The notes: generated by a model not told the origin, from the sequence alone. A DNA stretch of 64,000 nucleotides from Marinomonas sp. MED121 (GCF_000153025.1 NZ_CH672429.1:65822-129821); one strand, 5' to 3'. Counted from the first letter of the stretch, positions 45,642 to 56,046 are shown. Program-made: numbers and translations.

Positions 45642-46469
45642 CTATTGGCTAAATGAAACTTGGTAGCCAGTATATTTACGTATATTAATTACCCCAGTAT
45701 CCAGTAACCAATATTGACCTTTAATACCTAACAATGTGCCTTCCACTAAAGGCGTCTTTTCTGCATTAATGCTCACCACTTTAGTCGGAAAGCTTAAAAC
45801 AGGATACTCAAACGAATGAGTTTCATTTTCTTCTGAGAGATCTGTAATTGACTGTATGCCAAATTCAGATTGTAGGCTATCTAAACCCTCACCTAAGATG
45901 GAAATAAGCCGCTCTTGTTCTCTTTCTAAATCAAGATCATCCGCATTACCCTTGAGCATATTGCGCCAATTGGTTTTATCAGCAACTTCTTGCTTGAAAA
46001 GGGTTTCCACTAAACCTGACATACGACGATTTTGAACACTAAAGATAGCACGACCTTGCGTGGCCCCTTGGTCTATCCAACGAGTAGGTAATTGATCACC
46101 TCGCGTGATCCCCACTTTAATCCCAGATGAGTTAGCTAAATACACATAATGGCTCTGCATACAGTACTTTTGCGCCCATTCAGGCTCTCGACAAGTACCT
46201 AGGTGGTGATGACACTTTTCAGGGCTCATAATACACGTATCGCAGGCAGCTAACTTTTTAAAGCAAGGAAAACAGAACCCCTGACTAAAAGACTTCTTGG
46301 TCGGTCTGGCGCAATTAACACACTGTATTGATCCATCAAAATTCAAGCTTACTTTTTGGCCCAGCAACGCATTCATTTCAATGCTAGTGTCTGCTAGGTT
46401 TAATTGATAATGCACCTTGCCATCAGCACTAACTCGGCTCGCCATTTTTTTGATATTGCCTGTGATCAT
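45642..46469 (-). CDS. DUF2797 family protein
   Basis: A 275-residue protein of the DUF2797 family. It has a Cys-rich N-terminal part (CVNCARPTKKSFSQGFCFPC, then CDTCIMSPEKCHHHLGTCREP) that looks like a zinc-binding module, followed by a GIY-YIG-like block (YVYLANSSGIKVGITR). The biochemical role is not known to me. Its start overlaps the yeaC stop by 4 bases, and pepN follows after 25 bases, an arrangement common in marine gammaproteobacteria. Confidence 0.85.
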   Translation of the reverse strand: MITGNIKKMASRVSADGKVHYQLNLADTSIEMNALLGQKVSLNFDGSIQCVNCARPTKKSFSQGFCFPCFKKLAACDTCIMSPEKCHHHLGTCREPEWAQKYCMQSHYVYLANSSGIKVGITRGDQLPTRWIDQGATQGRAIFSVQNRRMSGLVETLFKQEVADKTNWRNMLKGNADDLDLEREQERLISILGEGLDSLQSEFGIQSITDLSEENETHSFEYPVLSFPTKVVSINAEKTPLVEGTLLGIKGQYWLLDTGVINIRKYTGYQVSFSQ

Positions 46470-46759
46470 GATTTATCACTCTCGTTAGGCGCAATTGGCT
46501 GATCAACCCACTTCACCGTTTCGTGTTCTAAGGTCTCTTTTTTAGAAGAACAACCAAGGTGCGCATTACGATCAATAAAGCCCACTCGCTCGTCTTCATC
46601 TTTATTCGCATAATCAAATGTAATGACAGCTTGTAGACACAGCTCTTTTTGCTCATCAGTTAAACGCACACCATTTGGCCATTTACCAAGCTCAACGGCG
46701 AGTTTCAAACTTTCATAAACTTCTGGCGACATATTGTCGATCATTTCTTTAAAATTCAT
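46466..46759 (-). CDS. yeaC: YeaC family protein (DUF1315)
   Basis: A 97-residue protein starting MNFKEMIDNMSPEVYESLK, with the YeaC signature GKWPNGVRLTDEQKELCLQA. AAAGAGAAA immediately upstream supports this ATG rather than the in-frame TTG six codons earlier. Function unknown. Lies between glpG and the DUF2797 gene. Confidence 0.85.
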   Translation of the reverse strand: MNFKEMIDNMSPEVYESLKLAVELGKWPNGVRLTDEQKELCLQAVITFDYANKDEDERVGFIDRNAHLGCSSKKETLEHETVKWVDQPIAPNESDKS

Positions 46760-46788
46760 AATTTTCTCTTTGTTCAAGCTTTAGCAAA

Positions 46789-47661
46789 TTAACGTCTGCG
46801 AGAGTTTGCATAAAGGTAATACAGGTAAGCGCAAATTAAGCCACTAATAAGACCAACAAGATGGGCAGTGTTAGCAATTTTCCCTAGGCCTATTTGCTCA
46901 AAAAAAGTCGTGTAGCCTAAGGCAAGCCAGACCATTAAAAACATCATAATAGGCTTACTAACAAGGTTGGGACAATTGGGAATGAGCTTAGGCATCAACC
47001 AAGCAAAACCTATAATCGCATAAACAACCCCTGACATGCCGCCAAATAAAGGAGACTCTGTCACTAGGTATTGTAGGTAGTTACTTGCCAATGCGGTTAT
47101 CACCACCAAAATTAAATAGAGTACTGAGCCAATGACTTTTTCAATTTTTCGGCCGATATCCCATACCCAAAGCAAATTGAACGCAATATGCATCATAGAA
47201 AAATGAATAAAAATCGGGGTAATCAGACGCCAGTATTGATGATTGTCCAATACATAAGAAAAATGTGTGGTGGTTAGATAGTCACCACTGACTTGAATAG
47301 GTAAAAAGCTAAACCAAGACAAGCTTTCAAATTGACTGCCAAGCCCTGTGAGAATGGCCACCAGAAAGCTCAATAAAATTAAACTCACATTGACAGGGTA
47401 AAGGCGAACTTGGTGTGTCAGTCCAGATACATTAAAAGTGCCATTACCTTTATTGTTAGCAGGAAGTTGGGCCAGCTTATCAGGTGAACCTAAGTACATA
47501 TTGATAATTTGTTGCGCGATAGGAAGATGGCGCTCATCTAACAGCCAAAGTTGGTCTATCCCCTCTTTCTGAATCACTCTATGGGGGATTTTTTGCTGCC
47601 ATAAAGCCTTACTTAAGGCAGCGGGGTCTTGCTCTAATGCAAACTCATAAACAAAAATCAT
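46789..47661 (-). CDS. glpG: Rhomboid intramembrane serine protease
   Basis: A 290-residue GlpG-type rhomboid: N-terminal cytoplasmic domain (FALEQDPAALSKALWQQ) and six membrane helices. Catalytic Ser lies in GGMSGVVYA (near 210) and the His in ANTAHLVGLISG (near 265). The first loop has the usual HFSMMHIAFNLLWVWDIG. It cleaves membrane-embedded substrates at the inner membrane. Confidence 0.95.
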   Translation of the reverse strand: MIFVYEFALEQDPAALSKALWQQKIPHRVIQKEGIDQLWLLDERHLPIAQQIINMYLGSPDKLAQLPANNKGNGTFNVSGLTHQVRLYPVNVSLILLSFLVAILTGLGSQFESLSWFSFLPIQVSGDYLTTTHFSYVLDNHQYWRLITPIFIHFSMMHIAFNLLWVWDIGRKIEKVIGSVLYLILVVITALASNYLQYLVTESPLFGGMSGVVYAIIGFAWLMPKLIPNCPNLVSKPIMMFLMVWLALGYTTFFEQIGLGKIANTAHLVGLISGLICAYLYYLYANSRRR

Positions 47662-47714
47662 TGTTAAAAACGACTTATACCTAGTATCAAAATGCTTTTA
47701 TCAACTCACCAAAA

Positions 47715-48596
47715 TTAGGATGTGTAACCTGTTTGCCAGCCCAACTTACTGCGGCAAACATCATAAAAATCATGATTTTTAGGATGTATCAGCCTAATGC
47801 CACCTTCTTTGCGACCAATGTGAATTTCATCTCCTGGCGCAGCAGTAATATGTAACTGTCCATCACAACTCACACTTGGGTAAGTTAAGTTTGAATCACA
47901 AACCACAATACGAATTTTTGCATTCGCATCAATTACAATCGGTCGATTACTCAAGGTATGGGGGTGCATTGGCACTAATACAATGGCATCCAGTTTAGGT
48001 AACATAATCGGACCACCTGCAGATAATGCATAGGCGGTTGACCCTGTTGGGGTGGCGACAATCAGACCATCTGATTTTTGATTCATTACAAATTGATCAT
48101 CAATAAACATATCAAAGCGAATCATTCGTGCGGATTTACCCGGGTGTAAAACAATGTCGTTGAGGGCGTTACCTTCACCACTAGGCTTATTATTTCGGGT
48201 AATCTTGGCATCAATCATAAAACGCCTTTCTTCTAGATACTCACCCGCAAAAATAGGGTCTAGCTCTTCTTTTAAAGAGATAGGTGAAATATCGGTGAGA
48301 AAGCCTAAGGTACCTCGGTTAATACCTAAAACCGGAATATCGTAATTGCAAATGGCTCGCGCAGCGCCTAAAAAACTGCCATCACCACCTACCACCATGG
48401 CCAGGTCACAGTTATCCCCTAATTCTTTTATAGGAGCGATATCCACTTTGATCCCAGGTAACATGGTACTTAGGTTTTCTTCTAAAACCGGTTGTATCCC
48501 TTTTTTGATTAAATAATCCAGCAGTTTTTTAACCGTTTCCAATACTTTGGGGTTATCCAGTCTGGCAATAATGCCTACCCTTGCAAACTGACTCAT
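47715..48596 (-). CDS. nadK: NAD kinase
   Basis: A 293-residue ATP-dependent NAD kinase. GGDGSFLGAAR (the GGDG motif), LGINRGTLGFLTDI, and NDIVLHPGKSARM plus TPTGSTAYALSAGGP are all present. It makes NADP. The reading frame offers GTG, ATG and ATG starts within four codons; the last (MSQFARVG) has AAGAG at 8 bases and matches the family N-terminus. Confidence 0.96.
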   Translation of the reverse strand: MSQFARVGIIARLDNPKVLETVKKLLDYLIKKGIQPVLEENLSTMLPGIKVDIAPIKELGDNCDLAMVVGGDGSFLGAARAICNYDIPVLGINRGTLGFLTDISPISLKEELDPIFAGEYLEERRFMIDAKITRNNKPSGEGNALNDIVLHPGKSARMIRFDMFIDDQFVMNQKSDGLIVATPTGSTAYALSAGGPIMLPKLDAIVLVPMHPHTLSNRPIVIDANAKIRIVVCDSNLTYPSVSCDGQLHITAAPGDEIHIGRKEGGIRLIHPKNHDFYDVCRSKLGWQTGYTS

Positions 48597-48734
48597 GTGC
48601 ATCACTCTTTGATAATCAATACTAAAAACAAAAGGATAAAATCACTGTCTTAAAAACAAGTGACAAATAATTCGGTGCGAACTTTACCACGTCAGACTAA
48701 AGAAAACTAAATGCTTAGGTATTTTTGTCGGATA

Positions 48735-49634
48735 TTATTGATATCCGCGCCAACCCTGCAGCCCTCCTGTATGAATAAGCAACAGCTTTTGATTCGTCAA
48801 CTTACCTTTGCGTATTTCTTGCTCTACCCCATAGACAAGTTTGGCCGTATAAACAGGGTCTAACCTTAAATGAGGGTTAAGTTGATGCAGTTGCTCAATA
48901 TAGTCCTTTAATTCACTTGGCAGTCTCGCGTAACCGCCATGGTGATATTCACCCACAATAGATAAACGTTGCAAGTGACTGTCAGGGTTTTGTTGCAGCG
49001 CAAGGGAGTGAATATCTGATAGCAAGGCCTCCCCTCCTTTTAACGCGGGAAAGACAAGCATATTAGGAACATTATCATTGGCTAAAAAACCTGCACTGGT
49101 TGCACCTGTTCCCGCACTTACCAGCCAGGTATCAAAGCTGCCAATTTCATCCGCTTGCTGCTTTATAGCATTTGCCCAGTAATAACAACCTTTTACCCCC
49201 AAGCTATTAGACCCGCCTTCTGGCACCCAAAAAGCGTCTGGATAATAACCTTTAAGACTCGACACAAAGTCAGATTCCATGCCTGCTCGGTAATCAACAC
49301 GCTTACTTGGCCACAAAATACCGCCAGCTGCTACAAAATCACGTAAGGTCGGCGTCAGTTGAGGCTGTAATTCTCCCCGAACAATCGCAACAGGTATCAT
49401 ACCTTCTTGTTGTGCCGTATTAGCTAACGCGTGCAAATGGTTAGAGAAAGGTCCACCAAAACTTATCAGATGCTTTGCACCTTGAGCTTTGGCTGCTGCC
49501 AGATTAAATCTTAATTTATGCCACTTATTACCCGGTGCGTCTGCATACTCAAGATCCCCACGATAAATACACACACTGATATTTCTATCACGTAAAAGCT
49601 GATCATCTAAGGTGAGTGTTAAGGGGTGTATCAT
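48735..49634 (-). CDS. D-cysteine desulfhydrase / ACC deaminase-like PLP enzyme
   Basis: A 299-residue PLP-dependent enzyme of the ACC-deaminase group. The PLP lysine lies in GNKWHKLRFNL, the phosphate loop in SAGTGATSAG, and SFGGPFSNHLHALA is typical. These enzymes open D-cysteine or cyclopropane amino acids to a keto acid and ammonia; YedO/DcyD-type activity is more likely than true ACC deamination in marine bacteria. The start MIHPLTL has CGGA upstream and is preferred over a TTG 14 codons earlier. A terminator-like hairpin lies in its 5' leader. Confidence 0.82.
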   Translation of the reverse strand: MIHPLTLTLDDQLLRDRNISVCIYRGDLEYADAPGNKWHKLRFNLAAAKAQGAKHLISFGGPFSNHLHALANTAQQEGMIPVAIVRGELQPQLTPTLRDFVAAGGILWPSKRVDYRAGMESDFVSSLKGYYPDAFWVPEGGSNSLGVKGCYYWANAIKQQADEIGSFDTWLVSAGTGATSAGFLANDNVPNMLVFPALKGGEALLSDIHSLALQQNPDSHLQRLSIVGEYHHGGYARLPSELKDYIEQLHQLNPHLRLDPVYTAKLVYGVEQEIRKGKLTNQKLLLIHTGGLQGWRGYQ

Positions 49635-49682
49635 GAAGATTCCGTACTCGTTCTCATAACAATAAAAGGCAGGCAAAAAAAA

Positions 49683-49701
49683 GCCTCATTAAAAATGAGG
49701 C
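49683..49701 (-). terminator. Terminator-like hairpin in the leader of the PLP-enzyme gene
   Basis: On the minus strand GCCTCATT-TTT-AATGAGGC is followed by eight T, a textbook intrinsic terminator, but it lies about 50 bases upstream of the gene rather than after one. It could attenuate transcription of the gene or end antisense transcripts from the ydiJ promoter region. Confidence 0.65.
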
Positions 49702-49866
49702 GAATACTAACATACTAAGGAATCAATAAATTTGAGCAATCTCAAAGTTAAAATATCTGACATGCATAAAAATGATTAGTTCAATATTTTTTTTCATTTT
49801 AGATATCCCCAAAAGCGACAGGTTATTTGTTAAAATCACCGAGCCATTCAAGTAGAGACAATAAAC

Positions 49867-52800
49867 ATGATCCCTAAGCTGTCAGATATCACCCCAACTC
49901 AATCCCTATATCTAGGTTTTATCGAACGTTTAAAGGCCGATGGTTTTAGTGGTGATACTAACCCTGACTATGCAAATCGAGTTGTACTCGCCACGGACAA
50001 CTCGATTTATCAAGTACTTCCTCAAGGTGTTATTTACCCCAAGTCCGTCGCTGATATTCAGCTATTAACCCGCCTTGCCCACCTTGAAGAATTTCAGTCC
50101 ATTGTACTAAGCCCACGAGGCGGTGGTACTGGCACTAATGGCCAGTCATTAACCGATGGTTTGATTGTGGACTTATCCAAGCACATGAATCAGGTGCTTG
50201 AAATTAACGCGGAAGAAGGCTGGGCCAGAGTCCAAACCGGTGTGGTAAAAGATCAGTTAAATGCGGCGGTGAAAGAACACGGACTTTTCTTTGCACCAGA
50301 ACTTTCCACCAGTAACCGTGCCACCATAGGCGGCATGATAAATACCGATGCCAGTGGTCAAGGTTCTGTCATGTACGGTAAAACCCGTGATCATGTCCTT
50401 TCACTTGATACGGTATTACTTGATGGCACCCTTATTAGCTCTGGTCCTATTTCTGATGAGGCGCTGGCTGAAGAAAAACAGCGTGAAGATTATGCAGGCC
50501 ATATTCACCGTGTGGTTGATGATGCCTTTAACCAGAACCAAGCTAAAATCGATGAGATTTTCCCTGAATTAAACCGTTGCCTTACTGGCTATGATTTAGC
50601 TCACATACGAGATGAGAACAAAGCCTTCAACCTAAACTCGGTACTTTGTGGCTCAGAAGGCACCTTAGGTTTTATTGTCGAAGCCAAGGTTAACCTGCTT
50701 AAGATTCCTACCTTCGCCACCTTAGTCAACATTCGTTATGACAGCTTTGAAGGCTCATTACGTCACGCCAAAGAGTTACTAAACGCGGCCCCAACCTCGA
50801 TTGAAACCGTAGACTCTCGCGTACTTGGCCTTGCCAAAGACGACATCATTTGGCATTCAGTCGCTGATTTCTTTCCAAATGAAAGTGGGGATAATGTCGG
50901 TAAAGAGCTTCAGGGTGTGAACTTAGTTGAATACACAGGTAACGACCAAACTGAAGTAGACAATCGCATTAAGGTCCTGACGGATTTATTAGATACCGCT
51001 CTTGCTAAGCCTAATAGCAAGGTACTGGGCTACACCTTGGCCCAAGGCCATGAAAATGTGAAAAAAATCTGGGCCATGCGTAAAAAGTCAGTTGGCCTTT
51101 TGGGTAATGCCAAAGGCGAAGGTCGCCCGATTCCCTTTGTTGAAGATACGGCGGTGCCGCCCGAAAATCTTGCTGACTTCATTATGGAGTTTCGTGCCGT
51201 GCTCGATGCCCATGATTTAAGCTATGGCATGTTTGGTCATGTGGATGCCGGGGTTTTACATGTACGCCCTGCTATCGATATGAAAGATGAAAAGAACGAA
51301 AGCTTGATTCGTGACATCACAGATAAAGTGGTTGCCCTAACGCAGAAATATGACGGTCTTTTATGGGGTGAGCACGGCAAAGGGGTTCGTTCTGAATACG
51401 CGACTGAATTCTTTGGTGAGCTTTACCCTGTGATTCAGCAGGTAAAAGGCGCGTTTGACCCACACAACCAGTTAAACCCAGGCAAAATTGCCACCCCATT
51501 CGAGCTTGGCGTTGAACTATTAAAAATTGATGAAGTGCCGATGAGGGGTCAGTTTGATCGTCAAATCCCGCTGGTTAACCGCGATCAATTTCAAGCCGGC
51601 ATGTACTGTAATGGTAATGGTGCTTGTTATAACTTTGATCCAAACGATGCCATGTGCCCTTCTTACAAAGGGACGCGCGAGCGTATTCACTCACCAAAAG
51701 GCCGTGCGTCTTTAATGCGTGAATGGCTAAGAGGCATGAGTGAGCAAGGGGTCGACACTCAAGCTGTCAGTGACAAGATAAAAGAAACGGGTTATCTAGG
51801 GAGTTTTATTACTAGCTTCATCCCTCGCCTGAGTAATACCTTGAAAAAACGCCGTGGTGACTATGATTTCTCCAACGAAGTCCATGAATCCATGATGGGC
51901 TGCCTTGCCTGTAAATCCTGTGTAGGCCAATGCCCGATTAAGGTCGATGTGCCTGAATTTAGAGCCAAGTTCCTAGAGATCTATTACTCACGCTATTTGC
52001 GTCCAGTAAAAGATTATGTGGTTGGTTCAATGGAATACATTATGCCGACTTTAGCTAAATTCCCTCAGCCTTATAATTGGATGATGGAACAAGCTTGGAT
52101 CAACCGCTTGAGCGCTAACTATTTAGGCATCACAGATAGCCCAACACTCTCTAAACTCAACATCAAAAAAGAGATGGATAAGCGTGGTATTCGCTTCGCA
52201 ACACCAATGGCGCTTGATGCAATCAACCCATATGAAAGACATAAAGCGGTCATCATAGTGCAAGATGCTTTTACCAGTTATTTTGAGACACAATTGGTAC
52301 TAGACACCATGGAGTTATTGACGCGCCTTGGTTTTCAAGCCTTCTTAGCGCCTTACAAACCAAATGGTAAACCCTTGCATGTACATGGTTTCTTCAAGGC
52401 ATTTGAGAAAGCGGCGAATAAGAACCTAGACATGTTAGAAGAATTAGCAGCTTATAAGATTCCATTTGTGGGGGTTGATCCTTCCATGACCTTAAGTTTT
52501 CGCTCAGAGTACCCTAAAGTCATTGGCGATAACCGTGAGATTCCAACCGTCAACCTATTACAAGAATGGTTAGTCGGTAAAACAAAGCATCTGTCGAGTC
52601 AGCCTTTTGCCTTAGAAGATGAAACCTATCATTTATTGGCCCATTGTACGGAAAAAACCAATGCGGCAGCCTCTATCCAAGATTGGGTTAAAGTCTTCTC
52701 TTTACTGGGTTTAAGCTTAAAAGTTGAGAATGTGGGTTGTTGTGGCATGGCAGGCACTTATGGCCATGAGACAGCAAACCTTGAAACATCAAAAGACATT

Positions 52801-52965
52801 TATGAGTTGTCTTGGAAAGACAAGGTAAACGATGAAACCTTGCAAGATCGTATTGTAGCAACAGGCTATTCATGTCGTAGTCAGGTGAAACGTTTTGATC
52901 AAAAAGCCGTATTACACCCGCTACAAGCGCTGCTAAAACACTTAAAAGAAGCGGCCCAAGTTTAA
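49867..52965 (+). CDS. ydiJ: YdiJ-type FAD/Fe-S 2-hydroxyacid dehydrogenase
   Basis: A 1032-residue fusion like E. coli YdiJ. The N-terminal half is a FAD-binding type 4 oxidase (SPRGGGTGTNGQSLTDGL near residue 80; GLCxEGTLGF-like LCGSEGTLGFIVEA; the C-lobe EHGKGVRSEY). The C-terminal half has a 4Fe-4S ferredoxin motif CLACKSCVGQCPI near 678 and a CCG-type domain (VGCCGMAGTYG near 957). YdiJ homologues oxidise D-2-hydroxyglutarate or D-lactate and pass electrons to the respiratory chain; which substrate applies here is not certain. Single-gene unit with a strong terminator. Confidence 0.9.
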   Translation: MIPKLSDITPTQSLYLGFIERLKADGFSGDTNPDYANRVVLATDNSIYQVLPQGVIYPKSVADIQLLTRLAHLEEFQSIVLSPRGGGTGTNGQSLTDGLIVDLSKHMNQVLEINAEEGWARVQTGVVKDQLNAAVKEHGLFFAPELSTSNRATIGGMINTDASGQGSVMYGKTRDHVLSLDTVLLDGTLISSGPISDEALAEEKQREDYAGHIHRVVDDAFNQNQAKIDEIFPELNRCLTGYDLAHIRDENKAFNLNSVLCGSEGTLGFIVEAKVNLLKIPTFATLVNIRYDSFEGSLRHAKELLNAAPTSIETVDSRVLGLAKDDIIWHSVADFFPNESGDNVGKELQGVNLVEYTGNDQTEVDNRIKVLTDLLDTALAKPNSKVLGYTLAQGHENVKKIWAMRKKSVGLLGNAKGEGRPIPFVEDTAVPPENLADFIMEFRAVLDAHDLSYGMFGHVDAGVLHVRPAIDMKDEKNESLIRDITDKVVALTQKYDGLLWGEHGKGVRSEYATEFFGELYPVIQQVKGAFDPHNQLNPGKIATPFELGVELLKIDEVPMRGQFDRQIPLVNRDQFQAGMYCNGNGACYNFDPNDAMCPSYKGTRERIHSPKGRASLMREWLRGMSEQGVDTQAVSDKIKETGYLGSFITSFIPRLSNTLKKRRGDYDFSNEVHESMMGCLACKSCVGQCPIKVDVPEFRAKFLEIYYSRYLRPVKDYVVGSMEYIMPTLAKFPQPYNWMMEQAWINRLSANYLGITDSPTLSKLNIKKEMDKRGIRFATPMALDAINPYERHKAVIIVQDAFTSYFETQLVLDTMELLTRLGFQAFLAPYKPNGKPLHVHGFFKAFEKAANKNLDMLEELAAYKIPFVGVDPSMTLSFRSEYPKVIGDNREIPTVNLLQEWLVGKTKHLSSQPFALEDETYHLLAHCTEKTNAAASIQDWVKVFSLLGLSLKVENVGCCGMAGTYGHETANLETSKDIYELSWKDKVNDETLQDRIVATGYSCRSQVKRFDQKAVLHPLQALLKHLKEAAQV

Positions 52966-52985
52966 CGCTTAACTTCCTCACCATC

Positions 52986-53014
52986 GCACCCGCCATTTAA
53001 GCGGGTGCTTTTTT
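52986..53014 (+). terminator. Terminator of ydiJ
   Basis: Stem GCACCCGC / GCGGGTGC, 7-base loop, then six T, starting 21 bases after the stop. Confidence 0.92.
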
Positions 53015-53029
53015 ATAAAGAGCTAAAAG

Positions 53030-53770
53030 ATGCAAAACTCGCAAGTAATCTATTTTTGCCAAGATGAACTGGGAAAGATGACGGTCCATGAAGATGGTCA
53101 ATATCGCCTATTATCTTTTGCCCAAGGCGATGAGCAAAGTCGTATTAGCTTGGCTAAACCTAATGTATTGCAACACGAATACACCCAAGCAATGATGCTA
53201 AGCCTGCTTTTTTGCAAGCCTAAAAGAGCCACGGTTTTAGGCTTAGGCGGAGGCTGCCTATTAAGAGCGCTGCTAGATACAGTACCTGGCATCAAACTAA
53301 ATGCCGTTGAGCTGCGCCCTAAAGTGATTGAGATTGCAGAAAAGTACTTTCACTTACCCAGGTCAAAGCGATTACAAGTCATTGAGCAGGACGCAAAAAA
53401 GTATATCGCTCAAAAACAAGACAAAAAAGTCGATCTACTTTTTACTGACTTGTATTTAGAGCAAGGTATGGATAAATCTGTCATTGCCAGTAAATTCATT
53501 GAAAACTGCGATGCTCAGCTTAAAAGTGAAGGCTGGCTCGTCATTAACTGCTGGGAAGAAGAACACAACTACACGAACCTCATAGAGGTATTAAGAGAAT
53601 ATTTTGTTGATATAAGGAGCGTCAACACAAGCAGTGGTAATTGGGTTATTTTTGCAGGGAAACGAATTGATTATCAAACAGCAAAAGCACTTAAACAAGA
53701 AGCGACCAAACTCTCCTCTCAACTGGATTTTCAACTCACTAAATGGCTCAATCGGCTTGCCCAAGTATAA
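53030..53770 (+). CDS. Spermidine synthase-like SAM-binding protein
   Basis: A 246-residue Rossmann-fold protein with the nucleotide-binding loop VLGLGGGCLLRAL (about 65-77), acidic strand NAVELRPKVIEIAEKYF and DLLFTDLYLEQG, in the arrangement of polyamine aminopropyltransferases. It lacks the usual N-terminal beta domain of full spermidine synthases, so it may be a related methyltransferase. It starts 22 bases after the ydiJ terminator's loop side and is followed by a MITE. The exact reaction is unknown. Confidence 0.7.
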   Translation: MQNSQVIYFCQDELGKMTVHEDGQYRLLSFAQGDEQSRISLAKPNVLQHEYTQAMMLSLLFCKPKRATVLGLGGGCLLRALLDTVPGIKLNAVELRPKVIEIAEKYFHLPRSKRLQVIEQDAKKYIAQKQDKKVDLLFTDLYLEQGMDKSVIASKFIENCDAQLKSEGWLVINCWEEEHNYTNLIEVLREYFVDIRSVNTSSGNWVIFAGKRIDYQTAKALKQEATKLSSQLDFQLTKWLNRLAQV

Positions 53771-53799
53771 AAAACAACCTAAATAAGCACCTAAGCTAA

Positions 53800-54114
53800 G
53801 GAACCTGCGAATAAGTCCTCCCGCCTCAGCGTGTGGATAAAAGCCGCTAGATTTATGGCGAGGAGCGCAACTTAATCGTTATTCTATTGATAAGGTCCTC
53901 AACGTAAAAATAGGGCTTTTAGACCACGCCCTTCGGCGTCTTTAAATAATACCTATACGGCATTTCAGAAAAAGTAACACCCTGTGTTGTTACTTCTCGA
54001 AAGGTACCTACAGTGACTTTCTATTAATAAACGCAAAGTGACGCCTTGTTTGACACTTTTTCCCCTATACCTTAAGAGAGCAGACTGAGAAGAGGTGACT
54101 TAATCGCAGGTTCC
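53800..54114. mobile_element. IS5-like MITE, copy 2 (long form, inverted)
   Basis: A 315-bp copy in reverse orientation to copies 1 and 3. Ends GGAACCTGCGAATAAGTC and GACTTAATCGCAGGTTCC are inverted repeats, and CTAA is duplicated directly outside both ends, again a YTAR site. It is 52 bp longer than copy 1 because of extra sequence near the middle (around 53935-54010 and 54020-54080). It lies between the spermidine-synthase-like gene and the chemoreceptor gene; the following 256 bases up to the next gene show nothing else. Confidence 0.9.
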
Positions 54115-54370
54115 CTAACAATAGATTCATTTATGAGGCTCAAAGCAGGTTGTAATTTAAAGGCTATAATGAAGAAATCTTGTTTTTACACGAAACAAGC
54201 ATACTTGACTCATACATATATTTACATTGTGTTAGCTGTATTCAAGTAAAATTAAAATGGATTCATTATAACAAGCCAACACATACTAAGATTTTGCTTT
54301 TTGAAAATATGGACATGTCATTTTCATTCTCCTAGTGGCTAATTACCTTTAAATAAAAAGAGAAGCACAC

Positions 54371-55987
54371 ATGTCCTTATCCAAAAAGCTACTTAGTATC
54401 ATTTCGATTGCTATTGCAGCTGCTTTATTAGTTGCCTTAGTCGCCATTAACAATATCAATCAAGGCTTTAATAATTACGATGAAATTTTTTCAACCGAAT
54501 TAACGGCAGAAAGAACAGCCTTAACCTTAAATATAGAGTTTAAACGTCAGGTTCAAGAATGGAAAAATGTTCTCATTCGCGGCAAAGACCCTAAGCAATT
54601 AAAGAAATACTGGGGTAAATTCAAAGACCAAGAAGAGAAAGTACAAGGTATTTCAAGCCAGCTGATTTCCTATCTTGATAACTATCCTGAACAACTCAAT
54701 ATTGCCAAAGCGTTTAAAAATAACCACTTACAAATGGGCGAAAAATACCAACAAGGTTATAACGCCTTTGTCGCCGCAAACTTTGACATCAAAGTAGGAG
54801 ATAAGGCTGTTTCTGGCATTGATAGAGAACCCTCTGCCCAAGTTGAGCAGCTATCAAATACCCTGGCTGAAATTAGCATTGCAAAGCGAACTTCAGTGTC
54901 TGACTCAGTCAATAAAAGTATCATCGGCTCTTTAATAGCCTTAATTCTAGTGCTTATTGCGATTACATTTGGTGCATCTACCGTTATTAACAAGACCATT
55001 ATTTCGCCTCTACTCATCCTTATAAATAATGTCTCTCAACTTGCACAAGGTAAAATTAGTACGGATATTTCAGTCAAACGCAGTGACGAGTTGGGTGAAT
55101 TAGGCCAGGCTACCCAAGCATTAAAAGACTTCTTATCAACCCTATCCGGGCAACTTAAAAACTCAACCGTATCACTAACAACTAGTTCTCAGAACTTACA
55201 TGATATTGCCGAAAATTTGACCGAAAATTCTAACGCTCAAGAGCAACAAAGCCTAGAAGCGAAAACAGCAATCAATACCATGAGTGAGCTATCTGATGAC
55301 TCTGTTGAAAGGGTCGAACAAACTGCACAAGCAAGCCATCACAGTAAGGAAGTTGCGACAGAAAGTAAGGACGCAATGCAGCTAACCTTAAGCGGTATAG
55401 ATAAACTGGTAGGCGATATAGACTCAGCATCAAAGGCAATAGAATCACTTGCTAGTCAAACAGAGCAAGTAAACTCAGTGTTAGAGGTCATTCAAGGCAT
55501 TGCAGAACAAACTAACTTACTTGCTTTAAACGCAGCCATTGAGGCTGCGCGTGCAGGAGAACAAGGCCGTGGCTTTGCCGTGGTGGCAGATGAAGTGAGA
55601 AACCTAGCACAAAAGACCCATGTATCAACGGAAGAAATACAAAAAGTGCTACTAAATGTCACAACAGGGACAAATGAAGCCGTTAAAGCAATACAAGGCG
55701 GCAAAGATCAAAGTAACCATATACAAACCAGTATCAACCAAGCTAACGACAAACTAAGTATCGCGGTTGATTCCATTGCAGAAATCCACCAGCTAAACAA
55801 ACTTGTCAGCTCTGCCATCACAGAGCAACAAACCTCCTCTAAGCACATTGAGCAACAAATTGAAGATATTAATGACAAGGTAAAAGCTAATGCTGGGCAA
55901 GTCACTCAAGCCACTCAAGCGAGTAATCAAATCTTAAATGTGGTTGATGACTTTAAAGGGTTATCTGGCTGGTTTAAAACACAATAA
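54371..55987 (+). CDS. Methyl-accepting chemotaxis protein
   Basis: A 538-residue chemoreceptor. An N-terminal membrane helix (about 8-27), a helical periplasmic sensor of about 160 residues, a second membrane helix (about 185-205), HAMP (about 206-260) and the signalling domain are in order. The highly conserved tip [20 protein letters not shown] lies near residue 380. It controls flagellar or pilus behaviour via CheA; its ligand is unknown. No CheA-docking pentapeptide for CheR was seen at the C-terminus. Own terminator downstream. Confidence 0.95.
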   Translation: MSLSKKLLSIISIAIAAALLVALVAINNINQGFNNYDEIFSTELTAERTALTLNIEFKRQVQEWKNVLIRGKDPKQLKKYWGKFKDQEEKVQGISSQLISYLDNYPEQLNIAKAFKNNHLQMGEKYQQGYNAFVAANFDIKVGDKAVSGIDREPSAQVEQLSNTLAEISIAKRTSVSDSVNKSIIGSLIALILVLIAITFGASTVINKTIISPLLILINNVSQLAQGKISTDISVKRSDELGELGQATQALKDFLSTLSGQLKNSTVSLTTSSQNLHDIAENLTENSNAQEQQSLEAKTAINTMSELSDDSVERVEQTAQASHHSKEVATESKDAMQLTLSGIDKLVGDIDSASKAIESLASQTEQVNSVLEVIQGIAEQTNLLALNAAIEAARAGEQGRGFAVVADEVRNLAQKTHVSTEEIQKVLLNVTTGTNEAVKAIQGGKDQSNHIQTSINQANDKLSIAVDSIAEIHQLNKLVSSAITEQQTSSKHIEQQIEDINDKVKANAGQVTQATQASNQILNVVDDFKGLSGWFKTQ

Positions 55988-56001
55988 TCAAATCAAGAGA
56001 T

Positions 56002-56029
56002 AAAAAAAGGAGCCTAGGCTCCTTTTTTT
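56002..56029. terminator. Bidirectional terminator between the chemoreceptor gene and pgm
   Basis: A7GGAGCC / GGCTCCT7 with a 2-base centre, between converging genes. Confidence 0.9.
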
Positions 56030-56046
56030 ATCTCTAAACAGAAAAC

